A DNA stretch of 42,185 nt from Neptuniibacter sp. (GTDB lineage Bacteria; Pseudomonadota; Gammaproteobacteria; Pseudomonadales; Balneatricaceae), in the NCBI RefSeq assembly GCF_024231755.1, contig NZ_JAAEQH010000109.1:1-42185 (forward strand). The letters run 5' to 3'. A program made the translations under genes and the position numbers. Shown in pieces: positions 26,576 to 34,357 of the stretch. A model generated the notes under the pieces. It did not search any database, was not told the DNA's origin, and was given only the letters and a program-made list of their open reading frames with translations. The first letter of the stretch is position 1. The number at the start of each line of letters is the position of its first letter.

Positions 26576-26711
26576 TTACTACTACTCCACTGGATACACT
26601 GGCTTTTACTAAGGCAGTGCAGCCGAAAACTCTGTTTTTTGTTAGGCTTGTTTTCTATTCAAGGGACCATATAGATAAGAACTGGTTCCGCAATAAGTAA
26701 AGGCGAATGTA

Positions 26712-26936
26712 ATGTATCTGGCAATGTTAGAACAGTTTTTATTTTGGGGTGGTTTACTGGTATTTCTGGTGTCACTAGCGATGTATGCTGGTCGTACCAA
26801 GGACTATAAATCACTGGTTGAGTTCTGGAAGCCAACTATGGAAATGACCCGGCGCGAATTTAATGTAAACCGTGCCGGTTTATCGATGATGATTGTGGCT
26901 GTTGTGATTCGAATAGCCCTATTCGTGCTCTATTAA
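26712..26936 (+). CDS. Small two-helix membrane protein, unknown
   Basis: A 74-residue protein with two predicted membrane helices (about residues 6-25 and 55-73) joined by a charged loop (GRTKDYKSLVEFWKPTMEMTRREFNVNR). It ends 7 bp before cysZ, so both are probably in one operon. An in-frame ATG four codons downstream is an alternative start. No family recognised. Confidence 0.65.
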   Translation: MYLAMLEQFLFWGGLLVFLVSLAMYAGRTKDYKSLVEFWKPTMEMTRREFNVNRAGLSMMIVAVVIRIALFVLY

Positions 26937-26943
26937 GGTATTT

Positions 26944-27714
26944 ATGAAAGGAAACCCTGTAAGGGGAGCGGGTTATCTGCTGCGTGGTTTGCAGATGTTG
27001 CCCGATCCTCAGATCCGTCCCTTTGTATTGGTCCCGTTACTGACCAATATTGTTCTGTTTATCTCTGCAATCTGGCTGCTGTTCAGTAACTTTGGTGGTT
27101 GGGTTGATACGTTGATTACGACCTTTCTTCCGGATTGGGAGTGGTTGCAATGGCTACACTATATTTTATGGCCGATGATGGCGCTGCTGGTGGCAGTGTT
27201 TGTTTATTATGGTTTTTCAATCATAGCTAACCTGATTGCTGCACCTTTTAACGGTTTTCTCTCTGAGAAAGTTGAGAAACGCTTGCGTGGCGATGTGATC
27301 CAGGATGAAGGCTGGAAAGCGGTTGTCGCGTTGATACCGCGAGCAATCGGTCGAGAGCTATCAAAACTGGCGTATTACTTGCCCCGTCTACTTGTTCTTC
27401 TGGTGATCTCTTTTATTCCTGTTATCAACGTGATTTCGCCACTGTTGTGGCTGTTGTTTGGTGCCTGGATGATGGCGATTCAGTACTGTGACTACCCAAT
27501 GGATAACAACAAGGTCAGCTTTAAGAACATGAAAATGATGCTTAAAACCGATCGTCTAACATCCATAGGGTTTGGTGGTTTGATTCAGGTGGGAATGATG
27601 ATCCCATTGGTGAATTTGATCATTATGCCTGCTGCGGTAGTGGGGGCGACTATCTACTGGGTTGAAGCTCATGCTTCAACGGAGATTGATCTGGACCAGA
27701 AAAGATTGAAGTAA
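26944..27714 (+). CDS. cysZ: Sulfate transporter CysZ
   Basis: Inner-membrane sulfate uptake protein of the EI24/CysZ family, 256 aa, with several hydrophobic helices. Conserved stretches match E. coli CysZ along the length: PQIRPFVLVPLLTNIVLF, LIAAPFNGFLSEKVE, YYLPRLLVLLVISFIPVINV, LFGAWMMAIQYCDYPMDNNKV and the MIPLVNLIIMPAAVVGAT end. AAGG upstream of ATG 26944 fits. Sulfate import feeds cysteine synthesis; no other cys gene is next to it. Confidence 0.93.
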   Translation: MKGNPVRGAGYLLRGLQMLPDPQIRPFVLVPLLTNIVLFISAIWLLFSNFGGWVDTLITTFLPDWEWLQWLHYILWPMMALLVAVFVYYGFSIIANLIAAPFNGFLSEKVEKRLRGDVIQDEGWKAVVALIPRAIGRELSKLAYYLPRLLVLLVISFIPVINVISPLLWLLFGAWMMAIQYCDYPMDNNKVSFKNMKMMLKTDRLTSIGFGGLIQVGMMIPLVNLIIMPAAVVGATIYWVEAHASTEIDLDQKRLK

Positions 27715-27727
27715 ACCTATCCTAAGT

Positions 27728-27749
27728 GATTCCTGCGGAAGCAGGAATC
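27728..27749. repeat. 9-bp hairpin with GGAA tetraloop
   Basis: GATTCCTGC and GCAGGAATC form a perfect stem around GGAA between the convergent cysZ and phoR genes. No T-run follows. It resembles the widespread GATTCC/GGAATC REP-type intergenic repeat and may help end transcription. Confidence 0.6.
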
Positions 27750-27784
27750 CGGCTACCTAATTGGATCATGTTGGAAGGTAGGGC

Positions 27785-29158
27785 TTATGCAGTGGGCTGC
27801 TGATTATTCTCGTCGCTCTCTACCGGCATATGTGACAGAGCTTCTGACTCGCCTTCTTCCGGCTGTTCCGCTTTAAGAATCATCTCTTTGGGGAAGTGGC
27901 AGGCAAAAGTACTGCCCTTACCGACCTTACTCTTGATCGTCAACTGACCACCATGACGGGCCAGTACGTGTTTTACGATAGCGAGCCCAAGGCCCGTTCC
28001 ACCACTGGCGGATGAACGGCTTTCATCAATACGATAGAAACGTTCGGTTAGGCGTGGAAGATGGATCGATTCAATGCCAGGTCCGTTATCCTTCACAGAG
28101 AAATGAGCGCCGCTGTTATCGACCCACCATTTGATACGGATATTGCCATCACTCGGTGTGTAACGAACAGCGTTATATACCAAATTTGAAAACGCGCTGT
28201 GTAGCTCAATTTCCTGACCAGAGAGATCATGTTCCAGATCCAGCTCCAGCTTGAATTGGTGGCCTTTCTCTTTTGCCAGTTGCTCAGCGCCTTCCATAAT
28301 ATGCTGGATCATGCTGTGAATCTGGATAGGCTGTTCATCAGAAATATGGTGGCTGGCTTCCAGTCGTGAGAGTAGCAGCAAGTCTGAAACCAGATTCTCC
28401 ATGCGACGTGCTTGCTGTTGCATAGAGGTAAGCCCTCGCACCAGAGGGCGAGGAAGTTCCTGGTCGAGGAAGGTTTCAAGATAGCCGCGAATCACAGTCA
28501 GGGGCGTTCTCAGCTCGTGAGAGGCATTAGCAACAAAGTCCTGACGGGTCTGCTCCAGACGCATTATCCTAGTCACATCACGGGCAACTAGCAGACGGTC
28601 ACCATCACCGAACGGAGTGATCTGATATTGAATCTGAATTTCAGAGCGCGCAGGTGAGGGCAGATTAATGGGATCAGTATATTGGCCCCGTTTGTAGTAA
28701 CGGATGAAACGGGGGTCTCGCAGCAGGTTCATGATTGGTTTGCCGCGATCGGAACGGTCACTCAGACCTAGTAAGCGGTTTGCAGCATTATTCCACCACT
28801 CCAGGTTATGCTGACCATCAATAATAATGATCGCATCTGGCAGGGCTGCCGTGGAGTCTTGAAAACGGGAGATAACATTGCGCAACAGATTCTCGCGGGA
28901 ATCCTGGCGGCGTTTCATACGGGAAAGTTCGTCGAATAGCTCTCCCCAGTGACCAGAGCTTTCAGGTGGTTCAGCAAGTTCCTCTTTTGCTTGTAGCCAG
29001 TCATTAAGGCGATTGAACTGTTTAACTTGAAACAGTCCCCAAACAAAAAGGGCTATGGCTGTGAACCAGCCGGGAATACCAAGTATTAAACCGATGGCAA
29101 AGGCTATACCACTCACCAGCAGTAGGCTGGTCAAGATTGAGTGGCGATTTCTTTGCAT
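27785..29158 (-). CDS. phoR: Phosphate regulon sensor histidine kinase PhoR
   Basis: Inner-membrane sensor kinase, 457 aa, that phosphorylates PhoB under phosphate limitation. Two N-terminal hydrophobic helices lie close together (about residues 8-45). A charged region and a PAS domain follow (about 95-205: ALPDAIIIIDGQHNLEWWNNAANRLLG). The dimerisation domain carries the H-box FVANASHELRTPLTVIRGYLE; the N-box SNLVYNAVRYTP, KDNGPGI and GGTGLGLAIVKH complete the ATPase. AAGGA before ATG 29158 fits. It lies 34 bp after phoB in the same operon. The acidic tail after residue 430 is family-variable. Confidence 0.96.
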   Translation of the reverse strand: MQRNRHSILTSLLLVSGIAFAIGLILGIPGWFTAIALFVWGLFQVKQFNRLNDWLQAKEELAEPPESSGHWGELFDELSRMKRRQDSRENLLRNVISRFQDSTAALPDAIIIIDGQHNLEWWNNAANRLLGLSDRSDRGKPIMNLLRDPRFIRYYKRGQYTDPINLPSPARSEIQIQYQITPFGDGDRLLVARDVTRIMRLEQTRQDFVANASHELRTPLTVIRGYLETFLDQELPRPLVRGLTSMQQQARRMENLVSDLLLLSRLEASHHISDEQPIQIHSMIQHIMEGAEQLAKEKGHQFKLELDLEHDLSGQEIELHSAFSNLVYNAVRYTPSDGNIRIKWWVDNSGAHFSVKDNGPGIESIHLPRLTERFYRIDESRSSASGGTGLGLAIVKHVLARHGGQLTIKSKVGKGSTFACHFPKEMILKAEQPEEGESEALSHMPVESDENNQQPTA

Positions 29159-29192
29159 GGTTTTTCCTTTACAGAAGTTTGCCTTTTACACT

Positions 29193-29888
29193 TCAGGCAA
29201 CATTAGAGGAGAAGCGATATCCTGTTCCGCGCACTGTTTGTACCAGATAATCGTGGCGTTCGCCAAGCGCTTTTCGTAAACGACGGATATGAACATCCAC
29301 TGTACGTTCTTCAACGTAAACGTTGCCGCCCCATACCATATCCAGAAGTTGGCCACGGGAATAGGCGCGATCCTGATGAGTCATGAAGAATTGTAGCAGG
29401 CGGAACTCAGTCGGACCCAGTTCTATCGGGGCGTCATCAGCAGTAACTCGGTGAGAGATCGGATCAAGAGTAAGTCCGTCGACAGTTACCGGCTCTTCGA
29501 TGCCTTTTGGTGTAGTTCGACGAAGGACCGTCTTAAGGCGGGCAACCAATTCACGCGGTGAGAACGGTTTGGTGATGTAATCATCAACACCGGCTTCAAG
29601 ACCTTTGATCTTGTTATCCTCATCTCCCTTAGCTGTAAGCATGATAATAGGGATATCAGCGGTTGCTTCTTCTTTGCGTAAGCGGCGGGCAAATTCTATA
29701 CCGCTGGCACCTGGCATCATCCAGTCCAGCAGAACCATATCTGGCTTATCATCAACGATCAGCGCGTGTGCTTTGTTAGCATTATCCGCTTCCATGCATT
29801 CGTATCCTGCCATTTCTAGCGCGACAGCGATCATCTCACGGATTGGAGCTTCATCATCAACGATAAGTACGCGTTTTGACGCAGACAT
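29193..29888 (-). CDS. phoB: Phosphate regulon response regulator PhoB
   Basis: OmpR-class transcription factor, 231 aa. The receiver (about 1-122) has [11 protein letters not shown], Asp in [19 protein letters not shown] and [15 protein letters not shown]. The winged-helix domain (about 130-230) has [31 protein letters not shown] and [21 protein letters not shown] at 8 bp supports ATG 29888. A Pho-box-like repeat upstream indicates autoregulation. It would activate the pst operon further along this window. Confidence 0.97.
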   Translation of the reverse strand: MSASKRVLIVDDEAPIREMIAVALEMAGYECMEADNANKAHALIVDDKPDMVLLDWMMPGASGIEFARRLRKEEATADIPIIMLTAKGDEDNKIKGLEAGVDDYITKPFSPRELVARLKTVLRRTTPKGIEEPVTVDGLTLDPISHRVTADDAPIELGPTEFRLLQFFMTHQDRAYSRGQLLDMVWGGNVYVEERTVDVHIRRLRKALGERHDYLVQTVRGTGYRFSSNVA

Positions 29889-29944
29889 TGTGTTATTGCC
29901 CTTTTCTACTCAATTTATCGACGCGGATATTAGAAGACAATTGT

Positions 29945-29962
29945 GTTACACAAATATGACAA
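29945..29962 (-). promoter_or_regulatory. Pho-box-like repeat upstream of phoB
   Basis: On the minus strand TTGTCAT, four bases, then GTGTAAC form two 7-mers at 11-bp spacing, close to the PhoB consensus CTGTCAT-N4-CTGTCAC. It lies 57-74 bp upstream of the phoB start and reads in the direction of transcription, as expected for PhoB-activated promoters. Confidence 0.6.
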
Positions 29963-30005
29963 GCAAAGCGTTTTCGCAAGTAAATGACCGAAAAACGACC
30001 TGTTT

Positions 30006-30905
30006 TTATAGGTATTGCTGCAAAAGGTAATGGCAGCCAAGCCCGATAAAGATCGCCATGCCCGCATAGTGATTGTTAAGAAAAGCTTTAAAGCAGGCGT
30101 CCCGATCACGATCCTTGATCAGATACTGCTGATACAGAAACAGGGCGCCAGCTGCTACAAGGCCCAGATAATAGGCAATGCCCAGAGATAACTGAGCACC
30201 AAGCATGATTAAAGTGAGAAGGGTGGTTATCTGCAGAATCCCGATAATCAATTTATCAGCATCACCAAAAAGGATGGCGGTAGATTTTACGCCAATTTTT
30301 AAATCATCATCCCGATCCACCATGGCATACATGGTGTCGTAAGCAACAGTCCATAGAAGGGTGGCGATATAGATCAGCCAGGCCAGAGTGGGTACTGTTT
30401 CTGTTACTGCGGTGAAGGCCATTGGCACTGACCAGGCAAATGCAGCCCCTAGTACCACCTGAGGTAGGTGGGTGTACCGCTTCATAAACGGATAGCAGGC
30501 TGCAAGTAGCAGACCACCAGCAGAAAGCATGATGGTTTGAATATTCGTAAACAGGACCAACACAAAGGCAATAAGCATCAATATGGTAAACAGCACCAGA
30601 GCTTCTTTAGCTGTTACTTTTCCTGCAGGGATAGGTCGTTGGGCTGTGCGTTTTACATGACCATCAATCTTACGATCAGCGAAATCATTGATAACACAAC
30701 CTGCAGATCGGGTCAGGAATACTCCTGCAGCAAAGATAAACAGAATGTCATAAGCTGGAATGCCTTCAGCGGCTACCCACAATGCCCAGAATGCAGGCCA
30801 GAGTAGCAGGTAAGTACCTATTGGCTTTTCAACACGCATCAATTGCCCGAAGTAACGCAGCTTTTCGGTCCAGGGCATCTGTGGTGTTTGAGTATTAGCA
30901 GGCAT
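30006..30905 (-). CDS. ubiA: 4-hydroxybenzoate octaprenyltransferase
   Basis: Inner-membrane prenyltransferase of ubiquinone synthesis that attaches the polyprenyl chain to 4-hydroxybenzoate. It has 299 aa and about eight to nine helices. The first Asp-rich motif region is [24 protein letters not shown]; the second is the [25 protein letters not shown] segment. Both are intact. No clear ribosome site precedes ATG 30905. It follows ubiC by 38 bp, so the two form the classic ubiCA operon, and phoB lies beyond it as in Pseudomonas. Confidence 0.96.
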   Translation of the reverse strand: MPANTQTPQMPWTEKLRYFGQLMRVEKPIGTYLLLWPAFWALWVAAEGIPAYDILFIFAAGVFLTRSAGCVINDFADRKIDGHVKRTAQRPIPAGKVTAKEALVLFTILMLIAFVLVLFTNIQTIMLSAGGLLLAACYPFMKRYTHLPQVVLGAAFAWSVPMAFTAVTETVPTLAWLIYIATLLWTVAYDTMYAMVDRDDDLKIGVKSTAILFGDADKLIIGILQITTLLTLIMLGAQLSLGIAYYLGLVAAGALFLYQQYLIKDRDRDACFKAFLNNHYAGMAIFIGLGCHYLLQQYL

Positions 30906-30943
30906 AAATTTTCAGACTAATGTTAGCTGTTGTGATGTGACGC

Positions 30944-31477
30944 TTAGTTTACCTGTTGTAGCTCTGGCAGGAAAACCTCACAGACCAGAAGAGGTTTGTC
31001 TGATAGGTAAAATACAGAGCGCCGTGCCCAAACTTTACGTTGGTCTTGCAGACGCAGACAGCTAATCTGCAGTGGCCCCCGGCGCATACTGGGGTCTGTA
31101 AAAAGTAGAGAGCCTAAAGAACGATTACCTAACATTCTCAGCTGGCGCTGACGGCCGGTGAGGGTTTGAGCAGGGATGATAGACCGTGCATAAACCCAGG
31201 GTTTTCCTGTGCCGATTAGCTGAACTTCGCGAACCAATGCATATTGACGGCTGCGCATGTTAAGCGCCTTGGCTTCGGAGCGGGTTGGACGCATCCAGCC
31301 TTGTCGGACCACTTCGACCCGAAAGTCCCCCCGGCTAAGTTTGACCAGCCGTTGTGTTAGGGAGCCACTATCGGTAAGCCATGAATACCACTCAGCCGGT
31401 GCTACCTGATGGTAGGAACGACGTAATGTAGTCCAACGGGTATCAAAGCTTTGCCGAGTTAAAGCGGTGGTAGGCAC
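30944..31477 (-). CDS. ubiC: Chorismate pyruvate-lyase
   Basis: Makes 4-hydroxybenzoate from chorismate, the substrate of the adjacent UbiA. Recognised motifs: WLTDSGSLTQRLVKL, VEVVRQGWMRPTRSE, REVQLIGTGKPWVYARSIIP, then RQLRMLGNRSLGSLLFTDP and KPLLVCEVFLPEL, matching E. coli UbiC throughout. The start is uncertain: no ATG fits. GTG 31477 has AAGGA ten bases upstream and gives 177 aa, near the usual length, whereas TTG 31510 has no ribosome site. GTG is chosen. Confidence 0.9.
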   Translation of the reverse strand: MPTTALTRQSFDTRWTTLRRSYHQVAPAEWYSWLTDSGSLTQRLVKLSRGDFRVEVVRQGWMRPTRSEAKALNMRSRQYALVREVQLIGTGKPWVYARSIIPAQTLTGRQRQLRMLGNRSLGSLLFTDPSMRRGPLQISCLRLQDQRKVWARRSVFYLSDKPLLVCEVFLPELQQVN

Positions 31478-31556
31478 TGTGTTTATGTCCTTAATAAACG
31501 CCTTTAACAAAGGTCATTAAAAACGTGGCGCTATCTTAGCAGAATTGTTCAATTCT

Positions 31557-31580
31557 GGGGACAGGTTTAAACCTGCCCCC
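31557..31580. repeat. 24-bp near-palindrome (REP-like, second copy)
   Basis: Arms GGGGACAGGTTT and AAACCTGCCCCC pair with a single A-C mismatch, which becomes G-U on the minus strand. It shares the GGGACAG...CTG-CCC plan of the palindrome at 25607-25628. It lies between the divergent ubiC and DUF1415 genes, where a terminator is not expected. Confidence 0.65.
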
Positions 31581-31607
31581 TTACACCGCCTGTGTTACCA
31601 TGCGGCG

Positions 31608-32189
31608 ATGACTAAACAACTCTTTGCTTTCCCTGCAGAACAGGCCGCTGATTTGATCCAACAATGGGTTGAAAAAATGGTGGTTGGTCTGAATCTATGT
31701 CCCTTTGCTGCACCTGAAGTGCGTAATGAAACAATCCGCTATGCCGTATCTGATGCCACTGATTTTGAAATGGCCGTTCGGGATTTCCTAATTGAACTTG
31801 AACGGATACAGCGAGCCGAGGAAGAGGAGCTTTCTACGTCTCTTGTCACGTTCACGCATATGGCGGCAGATTTTGAACAGTTCCTTGATCTGCTGGATCT
31901 TTGCCAATCAGTATTGGAGCAGGCGGGGTTAGAGGGTGTCTTCCAGTTAGCCAGCTTCCATCCGCAATATTGCTTTGGGGGTGTAGCTGAAGATGACATT
32001 AGCAACTGGACCAACCGTGCCCCTTTTCCAACCATTCATATTATCCGTGAAGGGCAGATGGCACGTGTTCTGACCCATTACAAAAATCCAGATGAGATCC
32101 CAGAACGGAATATGGCCCTAATGGAAGAGTTGGGTAGAGAGGGATTGATTGAAAGGTTCCCACCTCTAGCCCAGTACTGGAACAACTAA
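31608..32189 (+). CDS. DUF1415 family protein
   Basis: A 193-residue protein of unknown function. The DUF1415 hallmark VVGLNLCPFAAPEV lies near the N terminus; FQLASFHPQYCFGG and NRAPFPTIHIIREGQM follow. ATG 31608 (MTKQLFAFPAEQ) is chosen over the upstream TTG 31545, whose extra residues would run through the palindromic repeat. The ribosome site is weak. Its stop overlaps the convergent lysR-type gene by 4 bp. Confidence 0.87.
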   Translation: MTKQLFAFPAEQAADLIQQWVEKMVVGLNLCPFAAPEVRNETIRYAVSDATDFEMAVRDFLIELERIQRAEEEELSTSLVTFTHMAADFEQFLDLLDLCQSVLEQAGLEGVFQLASFHPQYCFGGVAEDDISNWTNRAPFPTIHIIREGQMARVLTHYKNPDEIPERNMALMEELGREGLIERFPPLAQYWNN

Positions 32190-33091
32190 CTTCCCATCCC
32201 GCTTAAGCGTCTTTTTAGGCGGGGTATCGCCCAATCAATAAATACCCTGCTACGGGAAGAAAGTTGACGGCTATGTGGATACACAAGATTAACGGGGAGG
32301 GGATTGGTCTCGAACTTTTGCAAAACCGGGAGCAGTTCCCCTTTTTCGATAAAAGAGGCAACCTGGTAGCTGAGAAACTGACCATAGCCTAGTCCCTGTT
32401 TACAGGCATCTAATGCCGTTTCCACATGATTGGTTTTATATCGCCCATTAACACTGATTTTATGTAGGGTGCCTTTATCATAAAAAGGCCATTTAGCATG
32501 AGATGCCAGAGCTGTAAGGTGAATACAGCTGAACTTATTAAGTTCTGTTGGGTGGGAGGGCTTTCCCTCGCTATCGATCAGATCCGGGCTTCCGCAAACT
32601 TTGTAACTTACTTCCCCAACTTGTTTAGCCATCAACGTTGAATCGGGTAGCGGACCAATACGCAGGGCGATATCCATCCCCTCTTCGATAAGATCTACCA
32701 CTCGGTCGAGTAGTAGTAGCTCAACCTCCATTTCTGGATATTCTGCAAGAAACTCATTGATGACAGGTGCTAAATGCAAGCGGCCGAAGGTAATCGGCGC
32801 TGTTATCCGGATGATCCCTTTTGGTGAGGTCTGGCGTTGATTAAGTGCATTTTCTGCATCTTCTATGTCTAACAGAATATGACGGCAGCGCTTAAAGTAT
32901 TCCTCTCCCTCTTCAGTCAATTTCAGCCGTCTGGTTGTGCGGTAAAGTAGTTGTGTATCCAGCTCCTTTTCAAGGCTCGCTAAAGCCCGCACAACAGATG
33001 ATTGCGACATAAATAGCTTGTCGGCAGCGCCGGTTAAACTTCCACACTCGACAATTTTTACAAAAATGGACATCGCTTTGAGCTTATTCAT
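32186..33091 (-). CDS. LysR-family transcriptional regulator
   Basis: A 301-residue LTTR. The N-terminal HTH has SLTGAADKLFMSQSSVVRALASLEKELDTQLLYRTTRRLKLTEEG; the C-terminal effector domain has GIIRITAPITFGRLHLAPVI and VDLIEEGMDIALRIG. This is the CrgA/AaeR-like subgroup pattern. It diverges from a PNPOx-like/GST gene pair, and a LysR-type inverted repeat lies just before its start, so it probably controls that pair. The effector is unknown. Confidence 0.92.
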   Translation of the reverse strand: MNKLKAMSIFVKIVECGSLTGAADKLFMSQSSVVRALASLEKELDTQLLYRTTRRLKLTEEGEEYFKRCRHILLDIEDAENALNQRQTSPKGIIRITAPITFGRLHLAPVINEFLAEYPEMEVELLLLDRVVDLIEEGMDIALRIGPLPDSTLMAKQVGEVSYKVCGSPDLIDSEGKPSHPTELNKFSCIHLTALASHAKWPFYDKGTLHKISVNGRYKTNHVETALDACKQGLGYGQFLSYQVASFIEKGELLPVLQKFETNPLPVNLVYPHSRQLSSRSRVFIDWAIPRLKRRLSGMGS

Positions 33092-33101
33092 ATCTACAGA
33101 T

Positions 33102-33120
33102 TAATGCAGAAAATGCATTA
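33102..33120. promoter_or_regulatory. LysR-type operator candidate
   Basis: TAATGCA, five bases, TGCATTA: a perfect 7-bp inverted repeat containing the T-N11-A pattern of LysR sites. It lies 10 bp upstream of the regulator start and 84 bp upstream of the divergent gene. Confidence 0.6.
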
Positions 33121-33203
33121 TTAAAATGGTGTTGGGTCTATTTATTGCGAATAGTGTTTTCGGTGAAGATGGGCGGGTATTTAATTTAAGGGTGAGGCTG
33201 CTA

Positions 33204-33752
33204 ATGGGGCACCGTTTTAGTGATCTGACATTTACGGCGGATGTACAAGCTACACAACAACAGTTTGGTAGTTATGAGCGTTCGCAAACTGTTCGTAAGC
33301 GAATGCCTGATTTTGATCGTTTGGGGGAAAGGGAAACACAATTTATTGCCCAACGGGATAGCTTTTATATGGCAACAGTATCCACAGAAGGCTGGCCTTA
33401 CATCCAGCATCGCGGTGGTGAGCCAGGGTTTTTGACCGTCGTAAATGAAAGTCTGCTCTGCTTTGCCAATTACTCAGGTAATGGACAGTTCCAGAGTCTG
33501 GGTAATTTAAGCAGTAACAACCGAGTAGCTCTATTTTTGATGGATTATGCCCATAAAAGACGTCTAAAAATCTTAGCTGAAGCGACGATGTTTTTGCCAC
33601 AAGAGCTACCTGAGAGGCTGTCTGTATATTCTAATGCATCAGCTGAATCCTATGTTGTTCTGCGGCTGGAAGCATTTGATTGGAATTGCTCACAACATAT
33701 CACGCCCAGATTCAGTGAAGCTGAGGCACTTGATCTATTTGCAAGTAAGTAA
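33204..33752 (+). CDS. Pyridoxamine 5'-phosphate oxidase family protein
   Basis: A 182-residue flavin-binding split-barrel protein. Residues about 45-120 carry FIAQRDSFYMATVSTEGWPYIQHRGGEPGFL, the pattern of COG3576-type PNPOx-like proteins, and GNGQFQSLGNLSSNNRVALFLMDY. It probably binds FMN; the true substrate is unknown. ATG 33204 has GGTGAGG at good spacing. The frame stays open upstream to 33126, but that part runs into the promoter. The GST gene follows 8 bp later, so the two form an operon. Confidence 0.85.
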   Translation: MGHRFSDLTFTADVQATQQQFGSYERSQTVRKRMPDFDRLGERETQFIAQRDSFYMATVSTEGWPYIQHRGGEPGFLTVVNESLLCFANYSGNGQFQSLGNLSSNNRVALFLMDYAHKRRLKILAEATMFLPQELPERLSVYSNASAESYVVLRLEAFDWNCSQHITPRFSEAEALDLFASK

Positions 33753-33760
33753 GGAATAAG

Positions 33761-34357
33761 ATGATGAAACTGTATGATCTAGAGTTATCCGGAAACTGCT
33801 ATAAGGTCCGCCTATTCGCTGCTTTAGCGGGTATTCAGCTGGATTTGGTACCGGTCGATTTTATGGCGGGAAAGCATAAACAAGCGCCAGTTATCGACTT
33901 AAATCCATGGGGTGAACTGCCTGTACTGGAAGATGGAGAGGTGGTGTTAAGGGACTCGCAGGCTATTCTGGTTTATCTGGCTAGGCAATATGCGAATGAT
34001 GACTGGTACCCTCAGGATGCTGCAGAGCAGGCATTGGTACAACAGTGGTTATCTACGGCAGCTAATGAGATCCAGAACGGTCCCGCTAGTGCACGCCTTG
34101 TGGATAAGTTTGGTTTTGAGTTGGATAAAGCGAGAACACTAGTCATTTCAGATCGTATTCTGGGGTTGTTGGAATCTCATCTATCGCAGAACCAATGGTT
34201 AGCAGCAGAACAAGCAACAATCGCGGATTGTGCTGTGATGCCTTATGTGGCTCTGGCGCGTGAAGGGGGCATTAGTCTGGATGATTACCCTGAGATTCTT
34301 AAATGGATTGAACAGATAAAAACTTTACCGGGGTTTATTCCGATGCCGGGGATATAA
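33761..34357 (+). CDS. Glutathione S-transferase family protein
   Basis: A 198-residue GST. The N-terminal thioredoxin-like domain has LSGNCYKVRLFAALAGI, NPWGELPVLEDGEVVLRDSQAILVYLA (cis-Pro and the SNAIL-like DSQAI motif). The all-helical C-terminal domain has WLAAEQATIADCAVMPYV. It would conjugate or reduce electrophiles with glutathione; the substrate is unknown. GGA upstream of ATG 33761 fits; MMK leaves a start choice of one codon. Its 3' end overlaps the convergent gene by 23 bp. Confidence 0.9.
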   Translation: MMKLYDLELSGNCYKVRLFAALAGIQLDLVPVDFMAGKHKQAPVIDLNPWGELPVLEDGEVVLRDSQAILVYLARQYANDDWYPQDAAEQALVQQWLSTAANEIQNGPASARLVDKFGFELDKARTLVISDRILGLLESHLSQNQWLAAEQATIADCAVMPYVALAREGGISLDDYPEILKWIEQIKTLPGFIPMPGI

